Program-made: the position numbers and the translations under genes
Shown here: positions 1 through 8,371 of the stretch, in pieces
Layout: every line of letters starts with the position of its first letter
Numbering within the stretch: position 1 is the first letter of the stretch
The notes under the pieces: model-generated
Seen by the model: only the letters and a program-made list of their open reading frames with translations
Told to the model about the DNA's origin: nothing
The model's database searches: none
Assembly: GCA_934358495.1 (NCBI GenBank)
Contig: CAKRKO010000027.1
Location: 1 to 29,824, forward strand
Origin: an uncultured Eubacterium sp.
Lineage (GTDB): Bacteria; Bacillota; Clostridia; Lachnospirales; Lachnospiraceae
Length of the DNA stretch: 29,824 bases
Direction of reading: 5' to 3'

Positions 1-1746
1 AAAGTTCCGGCAATTTATGTTGCAAATCCATATATGCTGACATGTAACGAAGACTGGTATGTGCCGCACAATGTAGACTGTGAAGTGAAAGCTTTTCCGG
101 CGCAGGATATCAAAGAAGAGGATATCTGCTTCGATTATGAGGCTTATGAGAAAAAAATCACATCCGCTGCATTTGAGGAACGTCCGACGATGGGGTGTGT
201 AGAGCATGCTCCGATTGACGCAGAACCGGAATTTGAATGTGTATGCGAAGCATATGAATATTTCAATGAAAGAGGCTATGCGACGGTTCTTTGTGGTGGT
301 CTCGGAACCCGTGATTCAGAAGGATTTACACTGACCGGATCCAGAGAAGAAGTACTTGCATTCAAATCTGTTATTGACTGGCTGAATGGCAGATGCCGCG
401 CATTTACTAACAAGACAGACAATATTGAAATTTTGGCATCCTGGTGTACAGGAAACGTGGCAATGACAGCAAAATCCTATCTTGGTACCATGTGTATCGG
501 TGTAGCTGCAACAGGAGTAGAAGGACTGAAAACAATTATTCCGGAAGCAGCCATTTCCAACTGGTATGCATATTATCGTACCGGAGGATTGAATCTTCCG
601 GCGATTGGCTGGCAGGGAGATGACGTGAATATTCTTGCAAAATACTGTTTCAGCCGTGCAAAAGATCCAGAAGATTATGAAAGTATCAAAGAAGCATATG
701 CAAAAGCTCAGGAAGAAATGATCCAGGCACAGGATCGTGCAAGCGGAAATTATAACCGTTTCTGGGATGAGCGTAATTACCTGAATCTGGTTGATAAAAT
801 CAAAGCATCTGTTTTTATTGTTCACGGAATCAATGACTGGAATGTAAAGACAAATCAGTGTATTCCATTTTTTGAAGCACTGGAGAAACAGGGAATTCCT
901 GCAAAGATGATGTTGCATCAGGGTGAGCATGTTTATATCCACACATTAAAAGATTCCAACATGCTTGATATTATGTATCGCTGGCTGGAGCATTATCTCA
1001 AAGGGGTAGATAATGGTATTGAGAAAGAGCCTGCAGTTCTGGTAGAGAGCGGCAGTGACCAGTCCGTATGGATGGCATCTGACACATGGCCGCCGAAAGG
1101 ATGGGAGGCAGAGACATTCCCAATCAGTGAAACAGGTGAAGGCGTGATCGTGGATGATCTTTCCAGCACTGTTTATGACAGATCAGCAGATAATCTTGGG
1201 GAATGGCTTGATGAACTTGTATTAAATGAGGACGCTGAGTACAAAAACCGTATAAAATATATCTGGGATCCATTTGCTGAAAAAGGAACATCTGCTCATA
1301 CAAAAGAGGCAGGGGAGAATATCAGAATCTCCGGTACAGTAAAAGTATCCTTCGATGCTGTAATCGATCGGGAAACAGCTATCCTGAGTGCTATGCTGGT
1401 TGATCTGGGGGATGCAAAGCGTATTACCGCAGAAGAGATCAAACATCCGGACGGAACATATTCCTTTGGTCTTGAGGCAGAACCTTCAAAATATAAGGTA
1501 ATTTCCCGCGGATGGATAAATGCACAGAACAGATCCTGCATCTGGAAAAAGGAAGAGATCAAACCGGGTGTATCTTATCATTATGAGATTGATATGGTTC
1601 CGACTGATCACGTTCTGGACGAAGGACATGAACTCGCATTGATCCTTTATGGTATTGATGCACAGGCGACACAGAGACCGGATACAGTAACAACGATTAC
1701 CGTAGACCAGGCAAGCATTCATGCAATTGTGCCAATCATTAGATAG
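1..1746 (+). CDS. pepX: Xaa-Pro dipeptidyl-peptidase-like serine hydrolase (5' end outside window)
   Basis: This is the C-terminal 581 codons of an alpha/beta-hydrolase of the S15 (PepX/CocE) type; the reading frame is open from base 1, so the true start lies upstream. PepX releases X-Pro dipeptides from peptide N-termini, usually in the cytoplasm. The catalytic triad is visible: Ser in AKSYLGT (codon 475-477; the family usually has GKSYLGT), Asp in HGINDW (codon 835-837) and His in QGEHVY (codon 928-930). The second half (from about base 1100) is the beta-rich PepX C-terminal domain. No signal peptide can be judged because the N-terminus is missing. It ends in a good terminator and so is separate from the lactate operon. 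A related CocE-type acyl esterase is the alternative, but the KSYLGT context favours PepX. Confidence 0.85.
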   Translation, partial: KVPAIYVANPYMLTCNEDWYVPHNVDCEVKAFPAQDIKEEDICFDYEAYEKKITSAAFEERPTMGCVEHAPIDAEPEFECVCEAYEYFNERGYATVLCGGLGTRDSEGFTLTGSREEVLAFKSVIDWLNGRCRAFTNKTDNIEILASWCTGNVAMTAKSYLGTMCIGVAATGVEGLKTIIPEAAISNWYAYYRTGGLNLPAIGWQGDDVNILAKYCFSRAKDPEDYESIKEAYAKAQEEMIQAQDRASGNYNRFWDERNYLNLVDKIKASVFIVHGINDWNVKTNQCIPFFEALEKQGIPAKMMLHQGEHVYIHTLKDSNMLDIMYRWLEHYLKGVDNGIEKEPAVLVESGSDQSVWMASDTWPPKGWEAETFPISETGEGVIVDDLSSTVYDRSADNLGEWLDELVLNEDAEYKNRIKYIWDPFAEKGTSAHTKEAGENIRISGTVKVSFDAVIDRETAILSAMLVDLGDAKRITAEEIKHPDGTYSFGLEAEPSKYKVISRGWINAQNRSCIWKKEEIKPGVSYHYEIDMVPTDHVLDEGHELALILYGIDAQATQRPDTVTTITVDQASIHAIVPIIR

Positions 1747-1761
1747 AATAACTGTATTTTT

Positions 1762-1800
1762 AAGAACGACTGACCGTTTTTGCGGCGGTCGTTCTTTTAT
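1762..1800 (+). terminator. Intrinsic terminator after the peptidase gene
   Basis: A 9-bp perfect stem (AAGAACGAC at 1762-1770 with GTCGTTCTT at 1788-1796) is followed by a T-rich tract. It lies 16 bases after the stop codon and separates the peptidase from the lactate operon. Confidence 0.8.
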
Positions 1801-1860
1801 TTTCCCCTGCGCTTTTGATGATTTAATTATATGATATAAAATAAAAAAAGTAAAACGATT

Positions 1861-1891
1861 GTATCTTTGCGATACGTTAAGTAAAACTTAA
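1861..1891. promoter_or_regulatory. Two adjacent inverted repeats upstream of the lct promoter
   Basis: Two perfect palindromes lie end to end: GTATC-N5-GATAC (1861-1875) and TTAAGT-N3-ACTTAA (1877-1891). They are 45-75 bases upstream of the -35 box of the lctBCD promoter, where activator or upstream repressor sites are expected. No protein is assigned; AT-rich intergenic DNA can produce such repeats by chance. Confidence 0.35.
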
Positions 1892-1935
1892 TGATAGGTT
1901 TATAGGAAAAGTAGCAATTCCTTGTGTAAAAGAGA

Positions 1936-1964
1936 TTGCATTTACCTGCAGACAGTTCTATAAT
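1936..1964 (+). promoter_or_regulatory. Promoter of the lctBCD operon
   Basis: The -35 box TTGCAT (1936-1941) and the perfect -10 box TATAAT (1959-1964) are separated by 17 bases. Transcription would start near 1971, giving a leader of about 45 bases before lctB. Confidence 0.7.
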
Positions 1965-1974
1965 AGTTATATAG

Positions 1975-1987
1975 CTGGTAAGACCAG
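1975..1987. promoter_or_regulatory. Putative FadR/LldR-type (GntR) operator over the lct transcription start
   Basis: CTGGTAAGACCAG is a perfect palindrome with a 3-base centre. It fits TNGT-N3-ACNA, the consensus of FadR-subfamily GntR regulators such as the lactate regulator LldR. It sits about 11 bases after the -10 box, a position where a bound repressor would block transcription. In Acetobacterium woodii the homologous operon is preceded by a GntR-type regulator gene (lctA); none is seen next to this operon, so the regulator would act from elsewhere. The binding protein is inferred. Confidence 0.65.
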
Positions 1988-2016
1988 ATGATAAGTTGTT
2001 TGAGAGGAGAAGAACA

Positions 2017-2805
2017 ATGAAGATCGTTGTGTGTATCAAACAAGTTCCGGGTACGAGTCAGGTAGAGATTGATCCGGAAACAGGTGTATTAAAACGTGAC
2101 GGTGCAGCAGCCAAGATCAACCCATATGATCTGTATGCATTAGAGACTGCAATGCGTCTGAAAGAGCGCTGCGGTGGAACCGTAACCGCAGTTACAATGG
2201 GACCGCCTCAGGCAGAGGCGATGATGAAAGAAGCTTATATGATGGGTGTGGATCAGGCATATGTATTTACAGACCGTACGTTTGCAGGTGCGGACGTGCT
2301 GGCAACTTCCTATACACTGGCGCAGGGTATTACATCCATTTGTGATTATGACATGATCATCTGCGGAAAACAGACCACAGACGGTGATACTGCTCAGGTA
2401 GGACCTGCTATGGCAGAGTATCTTGGAATCCCATGTGCGGCATGGGTTGGCGAGATCGCTGATGTGGACGAAGATGCCGTTGCCGTTGGACAGGATTTCG
2501 TGAATGTACGTCAGCTGGCAAAAATGAAACTGCCATGTCTGATCACTGTGGAAAAAGATATTTATACTCCGCGACTTCCGTCCTACCGCCTGAAAGAAGC
2601 AACAAAAGACCGCAAAGTAGAGATGATCACATTTGCAGACTTCAAGGATCAGGATGTGACACATTACGGACTGAAAGGTTCCGCTACTTCTGTAGAGCGT
2701 ATTTTCCCGCCGGAAAGCCACGACGGACAGATTTTTATGAACGGATCTGCTGAGCAGGTGGCCGGTGAACTGGCAGATATTTTTGCAGAGAGAAAATACA
2801 TATAA
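2017..2805 (+). CDS. lctB: Electron transfer flavoprotein beta subunit of lactate dehydrogenase (LctB/EtfB)
   Basis: A 262-residue EtfB with the typical N-terminus MKIVVCIKQVPGT, followed by the family's NPYDLYALE and GKQTTDGDTAQVGPA motifs. The chosen ATG has GAGGAGA 7-10 bases upstream; an upstream in-frame start would add seven residues with no ribosome binding site. In confurcating lactate dehydrogenases EtfB binds the FAD where NAD+ is reduced and electrons from lactate and ferredoxin meet. It is the first gene of a tight operon with lctC (17-base gap) and lctD. The job as a lactate rather than an acyl-CoA Etf is inferred from the FAD-linked oxidase encoded third. Confidence 0.88.
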   Translation: MKIVVCIKQVPGTSQVEIDPETGVLKRDGAAAKINPYDLYALETAMRLKERCGGTVTAVTMGPPQAEAMMKEAYMMGVDQAYVFTDRTFAGADVLATSYTLAQGITSICDYDMIICGKQTTDGDTAQVGPAMAEYLGIPCAAWVGEIADVDEDAVAVGQDFVNVRQLAKMKLPCLITVEKDIYTPRLPSYRLKEATKDRKVEMITFADFKDQDVTHYGLKGSATSVERIFPPESHDGQIFMNGSAEQVAGELADIFAERKYI

Positions 2806-2822
2806 GCGGAGGAGTAGAAAAA

Positions 2823-4013
2823 ATGGCAACATTACATTTTAATCAGGATCAGTGTATCCTCTGTGGACAGTGTGTGGAAAAATGTCCTTTCGGAGCACTG
2901 GAGATCAAAGATAACAAAATAGAAATCAACGCATCCTGTAAGATGTGTAAACTGTGCGTGAAATCATGTCCGGTGCAGGCAGTTTCTCTGGTAGAGGATG
3001 AAGTGAAACAGACGGTGGACAAAGATGCATGGAAGGGTGTTATGGTTTTTGTGGAGCAGGAAGAAAGCGGCATCCATCCGGTAGCATTCGAGCTGATCGG
3101 CAAAGCAAGAGAGCTGGCTGCAAAGATCAATCACCCGGTTTATGCGGTACTGATCGGTGGTGAGCAGGCCAAAGAGCAGGCACAGTCATTGCTGGAGTAC
3201 GGTGTGGATAAAGTATATGTGTATGCACATGAAGCATTGGCACATTTCCGCGGGGATGTGTATACAAACATTATGGAAGACTGCATCAAAACCGTAAAAC
3301 CGACGGTTGTTCTGGTTGGTGCAACTTCTCTGGGACGTTCCCTGGCTCCGGCCTGTGCCACACGTTTCCGTACCGGCCTGACCGCAGACTGTACCGTCCT
3401 TGATATGAAAGAAAATACGGATCTGGTGCAGATTCGTCCGGCATTTGGCGGAAATATCATGGCACAGATCATCACAACAAACACCAGACCGCAGTTCGCA
3501 ACCGTTCGTTATAAAGTGATGAATGTTGCAGAGAAAACAGCACCGAACGGTGAAGTTGTAAATTGTGAAGTGACCGATGAAATGCTGAAATCCGGTATGG
3601 AAGTGATCAGCACAGAGATCGTGGAAAAGACAAAAGGCATCGAGGAAGAAGATGTACTGGTTGTCGCAGGCCGTGGCGTGAAAAAACAGGAAGATCTTGC
3701 GATGCTGCAGGAGCTGGCAGATGCCCTTGGCGGACAGCTTGCAACCACACGTCCGCTGGTAGAAAAAGGATGGAATGACGTAACAAAACAGATCGGACTT
3801 TCCGGACGTACCGTAAAACCGAAACTGATCATTACCTGTGGGGTTTCCGGTGCGGTGCAGTTTGCCGCAGGTATGGACGGTGCTGAGTGTATCGTGGCCA
3901 TCAACACCGATGCGGAAGCACCGATCTTCAAGATCGCAAATTATTGTATTACCGGAGATTTATACAGTGTAGTACCGGCGCTGACAGCAGCAGTGCAGGC
4001 AAAACAGCAGTAA
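2823..4013 (+). CDS. lctC: Electron transfer flavoprotein alpha subunit with N-terminal ferredoxin domain (LctC/EtfA)
   Basis: This 396-residue protein has two fused parts. Residues 1-60 are a ferredoxin domain with two complete CxxCxxCxxxCP motifs (CILCGQCVEKCP and CKMCKLCVKSCP), enough for two 4Fe-4S clusters. The rest is an EtfA with the C-terminal FAD-binding region, including LSGRTVKPKLIITCGVSG and the DAEAPIFKIANYCITGD stretch. Ordinary EtfA lacks the ferredoxin part; the fused form is known from the Ldh-Etf complex of Acetobacterium woodii and related bifurcating Etfs. It would accept electrons from reduced ferredoxin to drive the unfavourable transfer from lactate to NAD+. GCGGAGGAG precedes the start. 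Confidence 0.9.
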   Translation: MATLHFNQDQCILCGQCVEKCPFGALEIKDNKIEINASCKMCKLCVKSCPVQAVSLVEDEVKQTVDKDAWKGVMVFVEQEESGIHPVAFELIGKARELAAKINHPVYAVLIGGEQAKEQAQSLLEYGVDKVYVYAHEALAHFRGDVYTNIMEDCIKTVKPTVVLVGATSLGRSLAPACATRFRTGLTADCTVLDMKENTDLVQIRPAFGGNIMAQIITTNTRPQFATVRYKVMNVAEKTAPNGEVVNCEVTDEMLKSGMEVISTEIVEKTKGIEEEDVLVVAGRGVKKQEDLAMLQELADALGGQLATTRPLVEKGWNDVTKQIGLSGRTVKPKLIITCGVSGAVQFAAGMDGAECIVAINTDAEAPIFKIANYCITGDLYSVVPALTAAVQAKQQ

Positions 4014-4028
4014 AGGGGGACGTCGAAA

Positions 4029-5429
4029 ATGGAATATCAGGTAATTACACCGGAAGGTGTGGAATATTTAAAAAGTGTGACAGCCCCGGAGCGTGTTTTT
4101 TACGGGGATGAGATCGAGTATGATTATGCGCATGATGAGATGCCGGATTTCGGAATCCATGCGCCAGACGTACTGGTAGAAGTTTTGAGTACCGAGGAAG
4201 TATCCAAAGTAATGCGTTATGCTTACGAGCATTGCATTCCGGTAACTCCCCGGGGAGCCGGAACCGGCCTGTCCGGTGGTGCGGTGCCGATTTACGGAGG
4301 CATTTTGCTCTGTACCGAAAAAATGAACAAAATTCTGGAGTGGGATTTGGACACAATGACGGTAGTCATTGAGCCGGGCGTGCTTGTTATGGAACTGGCC
4401 AATGCCGCACAGGAAAAAGGTGTCTTTTATCCGCCGGAGCCGGGAGAAAAGACAGCTTCCGTTGGTGGAAACGTTATGACAAATGCCGGTGGTATGAAAG
4501 CCGTAGGCTATGGTGTTACAAGAAATTATGTTGTTTCCATGGAATGCGTGATGCCAAACGGAGATATCATGCAGTTTGGAAGTAATGTAGCAAAAAATAC
4601 ATCCGGATATGATATCAAAGATCTGGTGATCGGTTCTGAGGGAACTTTATGTATCGCAACAAAACTGCGTATGCGCGTCATTCCGCAGCCGAAAGTATCT
4701 TATACCTTGCTTGTACCGTATCCGTCACTGGAACAGTGCGTGGGAACGGTGCCGAAATTTATCAATTCCGATCTGAATCCGACCGCCATCGAGTATATGC
4801 CGAAGTCTCTGCTGGATGAAGCCGCAGAGTATCTGAACAAGATCATGCCGCACCGTACGGCAGATTCTTATCTGATCCTGATGTTTGACGGAAGTACCGT
4901 GGAAGATGTGGAGCGCAGATGTGACGCCGCTGCACAGATCTGTCTGGACAACGGAGCAGAGGACGTGTTCCTGTGCAATACCGATGAGCGAAAAGAAGCA
5001 GTATGGAGTGTGCGTGGTGCATCCCTTGAGGCACTGAAAGCATCCACAACAGATATGGATGAGTGTGATATCGTTGTTCCGAGAAACCGTATCGCAGACT
5101 TTTCCAAATTTGCGGGAACCAAGATGGAAGAGACTGGTATCCGCATTTCTATCCAGGGCCATGCCGGCGACGGAAACATGCATATCCAGCTGATGCGTGA
5201 CGATATGGATAAAAAACTCTTCGAGGAGCGCTGCCCGAAACTGATGGAAGAGCTGTATGCACAGGCAAAAATCATGGGTGGCCAGGTATCCGGTGAGCAC
5301 GGAATCGGTCATGCCCGCGTCGGTGCACTGGAAACATTCATGGGACCGCAGATGATCGCTCTGTATCAGGCGATTAAAAATGCCTTTGATGAGAAACACA
5401 TTCTGAATCCGGGGAAGGTTATTCGTTAG
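4029..5429 (+). CDS. lctD: FAD-linked lactate dehydrogenase subunit (GlcD/LctD family)
   Basis: A 466-residue FAD-binding oxidoreductase of the GlcD/D-lactate dehydrogenase family. The FAD-binding loop PRGAGTGLSGG is at residues 74-84; the C-terminal half has GHAGDGNMH and GEHGIG (422-427), typical of 2-hydroxyacid substrate and metal sites. It lies 15 bases after lctC, with AGGGGGA before the start. With LctBC it would carry out lactate + 2 NAD+ + reduced ferredoxin to pyruvate + 2 NADH + oxidised ferredoxin in the cytoplasm. No lactate permease or racemase is in the window. A glycolate dehydrogenase subunit is the alternative, but the ferredoxin-EtfA partner and the operator favour lactate. 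A terminator follows at 5529. Confidence 0.87.
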   Translation: MEYQVITPEGVEYLKSVTAPERVFYGDEIEYDYAHDEMPDFGIHAPDVLVEVLSTEEVSKVMRYAYEHCIPVTPRGAGTGLSGGAVPIYGGILLCTEKMNKILEWDLDTMTVVIEPGVLVMELANAAQEKGVFYPPEPGEKTASVGGNVMTNAGGMKAVGYGVTRNYVVSMECVMPNGDIMQFGSNVAKNTSGYDIKDLVIGSEGTLCIATKLRMRVIPQPKVSYTLLVPYPSLEQCVGTVPKFINSDLNPTAIEYMPKSLLDEAAEYLNKIMPHRTADSYLILMFDGSTVEDVERRCDAAAQICLDNGAEDVFLCNTDERKEAVWSVRGASLEALKASTTDMDECDIVVPRNRIADFSKFAGTKMEETGIRISIQGHAGDGNMHIQLMRDDMDKKLFEERCPKLMEELYAQAKIMGGQVSGEHGIGHARVGALETFMGPQMIALYQAIKNAFDEKHILNPGKVIR

Positions 5430-5528
5430 GATGTATTGAGTTTCAGAAAAGTTTTTCTTCAGATCCAGTCAGAGGGCTGCCTTTGACCGGGATAAAAATG
5501 GGTTAGGTTTATATAGGTGTAACGTGAA

Positions 5529-5567
5529 ATGCAGAAATTCTCAGAGCGAGGATTTCTGCATTTTTTG
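5529..5567 (+). terminator. Intrinsic terminator of the lctBCD operon
   Basis: A 10-bp perfect stem (ATGCAGAAAT at 5529-5538 with ATTTCTGCAT at 5552-5561) is followed by a run of T. It lies about 100 bases after lctD. Confidence 0.85.
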
Positions 5568-5671
5568 TAGGAAATACTGGGATTGCAATGCTTTTTGTAA
5601 CAGGTGGAATGATAAAATAATATATTAAGAAGATAACAAATGAGTTTAACAGGGAGAAGGAGCTGGGGAGA

Positions 5672-8191
5672 ATGCCAAAAGTAAAAAATAATCTGAATAC
5701 AATTTATATATCGGAACGGCTGCAGGAATCGCTTCGGCCCATTGCCCACTGTGCATTGACGACAGTGACCGCTCCCATGGGATATGGAAAAACAACTGCG
5801 GTAAACTGGTATCTGGCGCGTCAATCGAAAGCGGAAGGGGCAGTGATCATCCGCATCAGTATTTATTCTGACAACCTGTCCATATTTTGGAAAAGTGTGC
5901 AGCAGGCCTTTGCATTTTCCGGTCTGACAGTTCTGGAAGATTATGATTGTCCGACAGACATGGCATCATCGGGATTTCTGATGGATACACTTTGCTATAT
6001 GCTGCTGGGAGAGACTCCATATTATATTTTTATTGATGATTTTCATCTGCTTGAGGATGTGAGGGTTACGAAATTTTTGCGTGATCTGGCCAGAAGGTTA
6101 CCGGGAAATGTGCATTTGATCATTGCCAGCCGCGGAACCGTTCTGCCGGGAGAAGCGGTTATGCAGCTTGGGGGAAAACTTTACCAGATTGCAATGGAAA
6201 ACCTGTGTCTGAATCATACGGAGCTTTCAGCTTATGTATATCGTTGCGGAATGGAATTGAATGACAGGCAGATTGAACAGCTGCTTCATACCAGTGAAGG
6301 ATGGTTTTCTGCTGTCTATCTGAACCTGTGTGCTTTTTTGAAGTATGGGCAGCTGCCGGATAGTAAATCTGATATTTATGAAATGTTTGCGTCGGCCATG
6401 ATTGATCCGTTGCCCGAAGAGCAGCGGGAATTTTTGATTGTTATGGGACTTGCAGACGAATTTACGCTCAGGATGGCAAAATATATTACCCAAAATACGC
6501 ATGCGGAAGCAATTGTGGCGGCGTTGACGGAAAATAATGCTTTTGTCAGTCGACTGGCAGATCATCAGACGTTTCGCTTTCACCATATGATGAAGGAATG
6601 TGCGGAGCGTGCTTTTTTATCATTGTCCCCGCAAAAGCAGATAATGTACCGGGATCGATATGGTGCATGGTATGAGGCAGAAAAAATGTATCTGTATGCG
6701 CTGCGCTTTTACAGGGAAAATCAGAATTATGCTGCTGTTTTGCGTGTGATACAAAGTGATGCGGGAATTTTGCTGGCCTCAATGAAACCGAAGGAAGTGA
6801 TGGCACTTCTGGAGCAGTGTCCGGTAGATGTGTTAAAAGCACATCCACTGGCGATTCTTGTACTGATGCGCAGAATGTTTACATGGCATCAGGTGCCGAA
6901 GATGATGGAGTTAAAAGAATTGCTGATGTCCTCGATTTTGGAACATCCGGATATGACGCAGGAAGATCGGGGAAACCTGTTGGGAGAATGTGATCTGATC
7001 ATGAGTTTTCTCATGTATAATGATATTTCTAAAATGAGTCAGCTTCACCGCAGTGCCAGTGCCCGGATGTCGCGTCCGGCGATCAGTATCCGAAATGAAG
7101 GCGGATGGACGTTTGGTTCACCATCGGTACTGATGATGTTTCACCGTACACCGGGAAACCTGGAGAAGGAATTACAGGAGATGAATGACTGTATGCCGCA
7201 TTATTATCGTATTACGAATGGGCATGGGCAGGGCGCGGAACGGATCATGAGTGCGGAGGCAGCATTTATGCAGGGGCATTTTGTGGATGCACAAATCCGG
7301 TTGGAAAATACATATGCGCATATTGCGGAAAATGGACAGGAAAATATGGCGTTGTGTTGTGATTTCCTTGCATTGAGACTCTTACTTTGTACCGAACTGG
7401 ACCTTTGCTATACAATTTCGGAGAGACGCAGTAATCTGAGGCGATGGCACAATATCACATGGGTAACGCTGTTTGACAGTGCATGTGCCTACTATTATGC
7501 TCTGGCAGGACAGACGGAAGAGATTCCGGAGCTTTTCCGGGAACACAGACTTTCCACTGTGAATTTTCTGGCACCGGGCAGACCGATGATGGAGATGATT
7601 GAAAATCAGGTATATCTTGCACAGGGCGCATATACGAAAGTGGTCGGAAGAAGCGAACAATTGCTTGCGCTATGTGACAACATGCATTATGCTCTGGTTG
7701 CATTACATATCAGGATCCAGACTGCGGCAGCGTGTGAACAGTTGGGTAAGCGCAGGGAGGCAAGAGTGTTTTTGCGGGCGGCTGTTACGGACGCTTTGCA
7801 GGATCAGCTTTATCTGCCATTTGCGGAAAATTATGGCTATATGCCTGAACTTTTGGAACAGGAAATCAGGACTTCAGAAGCAAAAACAGCTGTTTTTCTG
7901 GAAAAGGTGGAAGAGTTTGGAAAAACCTGTCAGAGACGGTATGCGTGCATGAAAAAAGAAGAAGCCTATCCGGAGAAATTTGCAGATCTGACTGAGCAGG
8001 AAAAACAGATAATAAAATTAGTGGGAGAAAGATTAAGCAACAAGGAAATTGCAGACAGAATGTTTTTCACAGAAGGAACCGTAAAGCAATATATTAACCG
8101 GATTTATACAAAGTTACAGATCACCGGAGATGTGAGGACGAAGCGAAAGGAACTTCTGGAATTGCTGGAACATGATCAGAGTGTGGAATAA
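5672..8191 (+). CDS. MalT-like LuxR-family transcriptional regulator with ATPase domain
   Basis: An 839-residue regulator built like MalT and other LAL/STAND proteins. The N-terminal NTPase has a Walker A motif APMGYGKT (residues 34-41) and a Walker B IFIDD (119-123). A long helical middle (about 300-760) fits a TPR-like sensor region. The C-terminus (about 773-818) is a LuxR helix-turn-helix, with LTEQEKQIIKLV, LSNKEIADRMF and TEGTVKQYINRIYTKL. Such proteins bind ATP and an inducer, oligomerise and activate promoters. The start has a purine-rich AGGAGCTGGGGAG upstream. It is flanked by terminators on both sides, so it is a single-gene unit; its ligand and targets cannot be read here. The neighbouring lct operon and the downstream two-gene unit are the nearest candidates. 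Confidence 0.88.
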   Translation: MPKVKNNLNTIYISERLQESLRPIAHCALTTVTAPMGYGKTTAVNWYLARQSKAEGAVIIRISIYSDNLSIFWKSVQQAFAFSGLTVLEDYDCPTDMASSGFLMDTLCYMLLGETPYYIFIDDFHLLEDVRVTKFLRDLARRLPGNVHLIIASRGTVLPGEAVMQLGGKLYQIAMENLCLNHTELSAYVYRCGMELNDRQIEQLLHTSEGWFSAVYLNLCAFLKYGQLPDSKSDIYEMFASAMIDPLPEEQREFLIVMGLADEFTLRMAKYITQNTHAEAIVAALTENNAFVSRLADHQTFRFHHMMKECAERAFLSLSPQKQIMYRDRYGAWYEAEKMYLYALRFYRENQNYAAVLRVIQSDAGILLASMKPKEVMALLEQCPVDVLKAHPLAILVLMRRMFTWHQVPKMMELKELLMSSILEHPDMTQEDRGNLLGECDLIMSFLMYNDISKMSQLHRSASARMSRPAISIRNEGGWTFGSPSVLMMFHRTPGNLEKELQEMNDCMPHYYRITNGHGQGAERIMSAEAAFMQGHFVDAQIRLENTYAHIAENGQENMALCCDFLALRLLLCTELDLCYTISERRSNLRRWHNITWVTLFDSACAYYYALAGQTEEIPELFREHRLSTVNFLAPGRPMMEMIENQVYLAQGAYTKVVGRSEQLLALCDNMHYALVALHIRIQTAAACEQLGKRREARVFLRAAVTDALQDQLYLPFAENYGYMPELLEQEIRTSEAKTAVFLEKVEEFGKTCQRRYACMKKEEAYPEKFADLTEQEKQIIKLVGERLSNKEIADRMFFTEGTVKQYINRIYTKLQITGDVRTKRKELLELLEHDQSVE

Positions 8192-8234
8192 TGCATTCGG
8201 TAAAAACTAACTTTTAGTTAATATTAATCTTAGT

Positions 8235-8272
8235 AAATCCATCGTACATTACAATTGTACGGTGGATTTTTT
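8235..8272 (+). terminator. Intrinsic terminator after the LuxR regulator
   Basis: A 13-bp stem with one G-U pair (AAATCCATCGTAC at 8235-8247 with GTACGGTGGATTT at 8257-8269) is followed by T residues. Confidence 0.82.
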
Positions 8273-8285
8273 CTTTGCCGGGAAA

Positions 8286-8315
8286 TTACGTCAAATCTCC
8301 TGGCAAACATATAAT
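8286..8315 (+). promoter_or_regulatory. Possible promoter of the DUF3137-like/lipoprotein unit
   Basis: A perfect -10 box TATAAT (8310-8315) has a weak -35 candidate TTACGT (8286-8291) 18 bases upstream. It is the only good -10 between the preceding terminator and the gene at 8372. Confidence 0.45.
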
Positions 8316-8371
8316 ACTTCGTACAGACGATGTGCATCTGCACGGGAAAAAAACAGGGAGGAGGATGGTTC

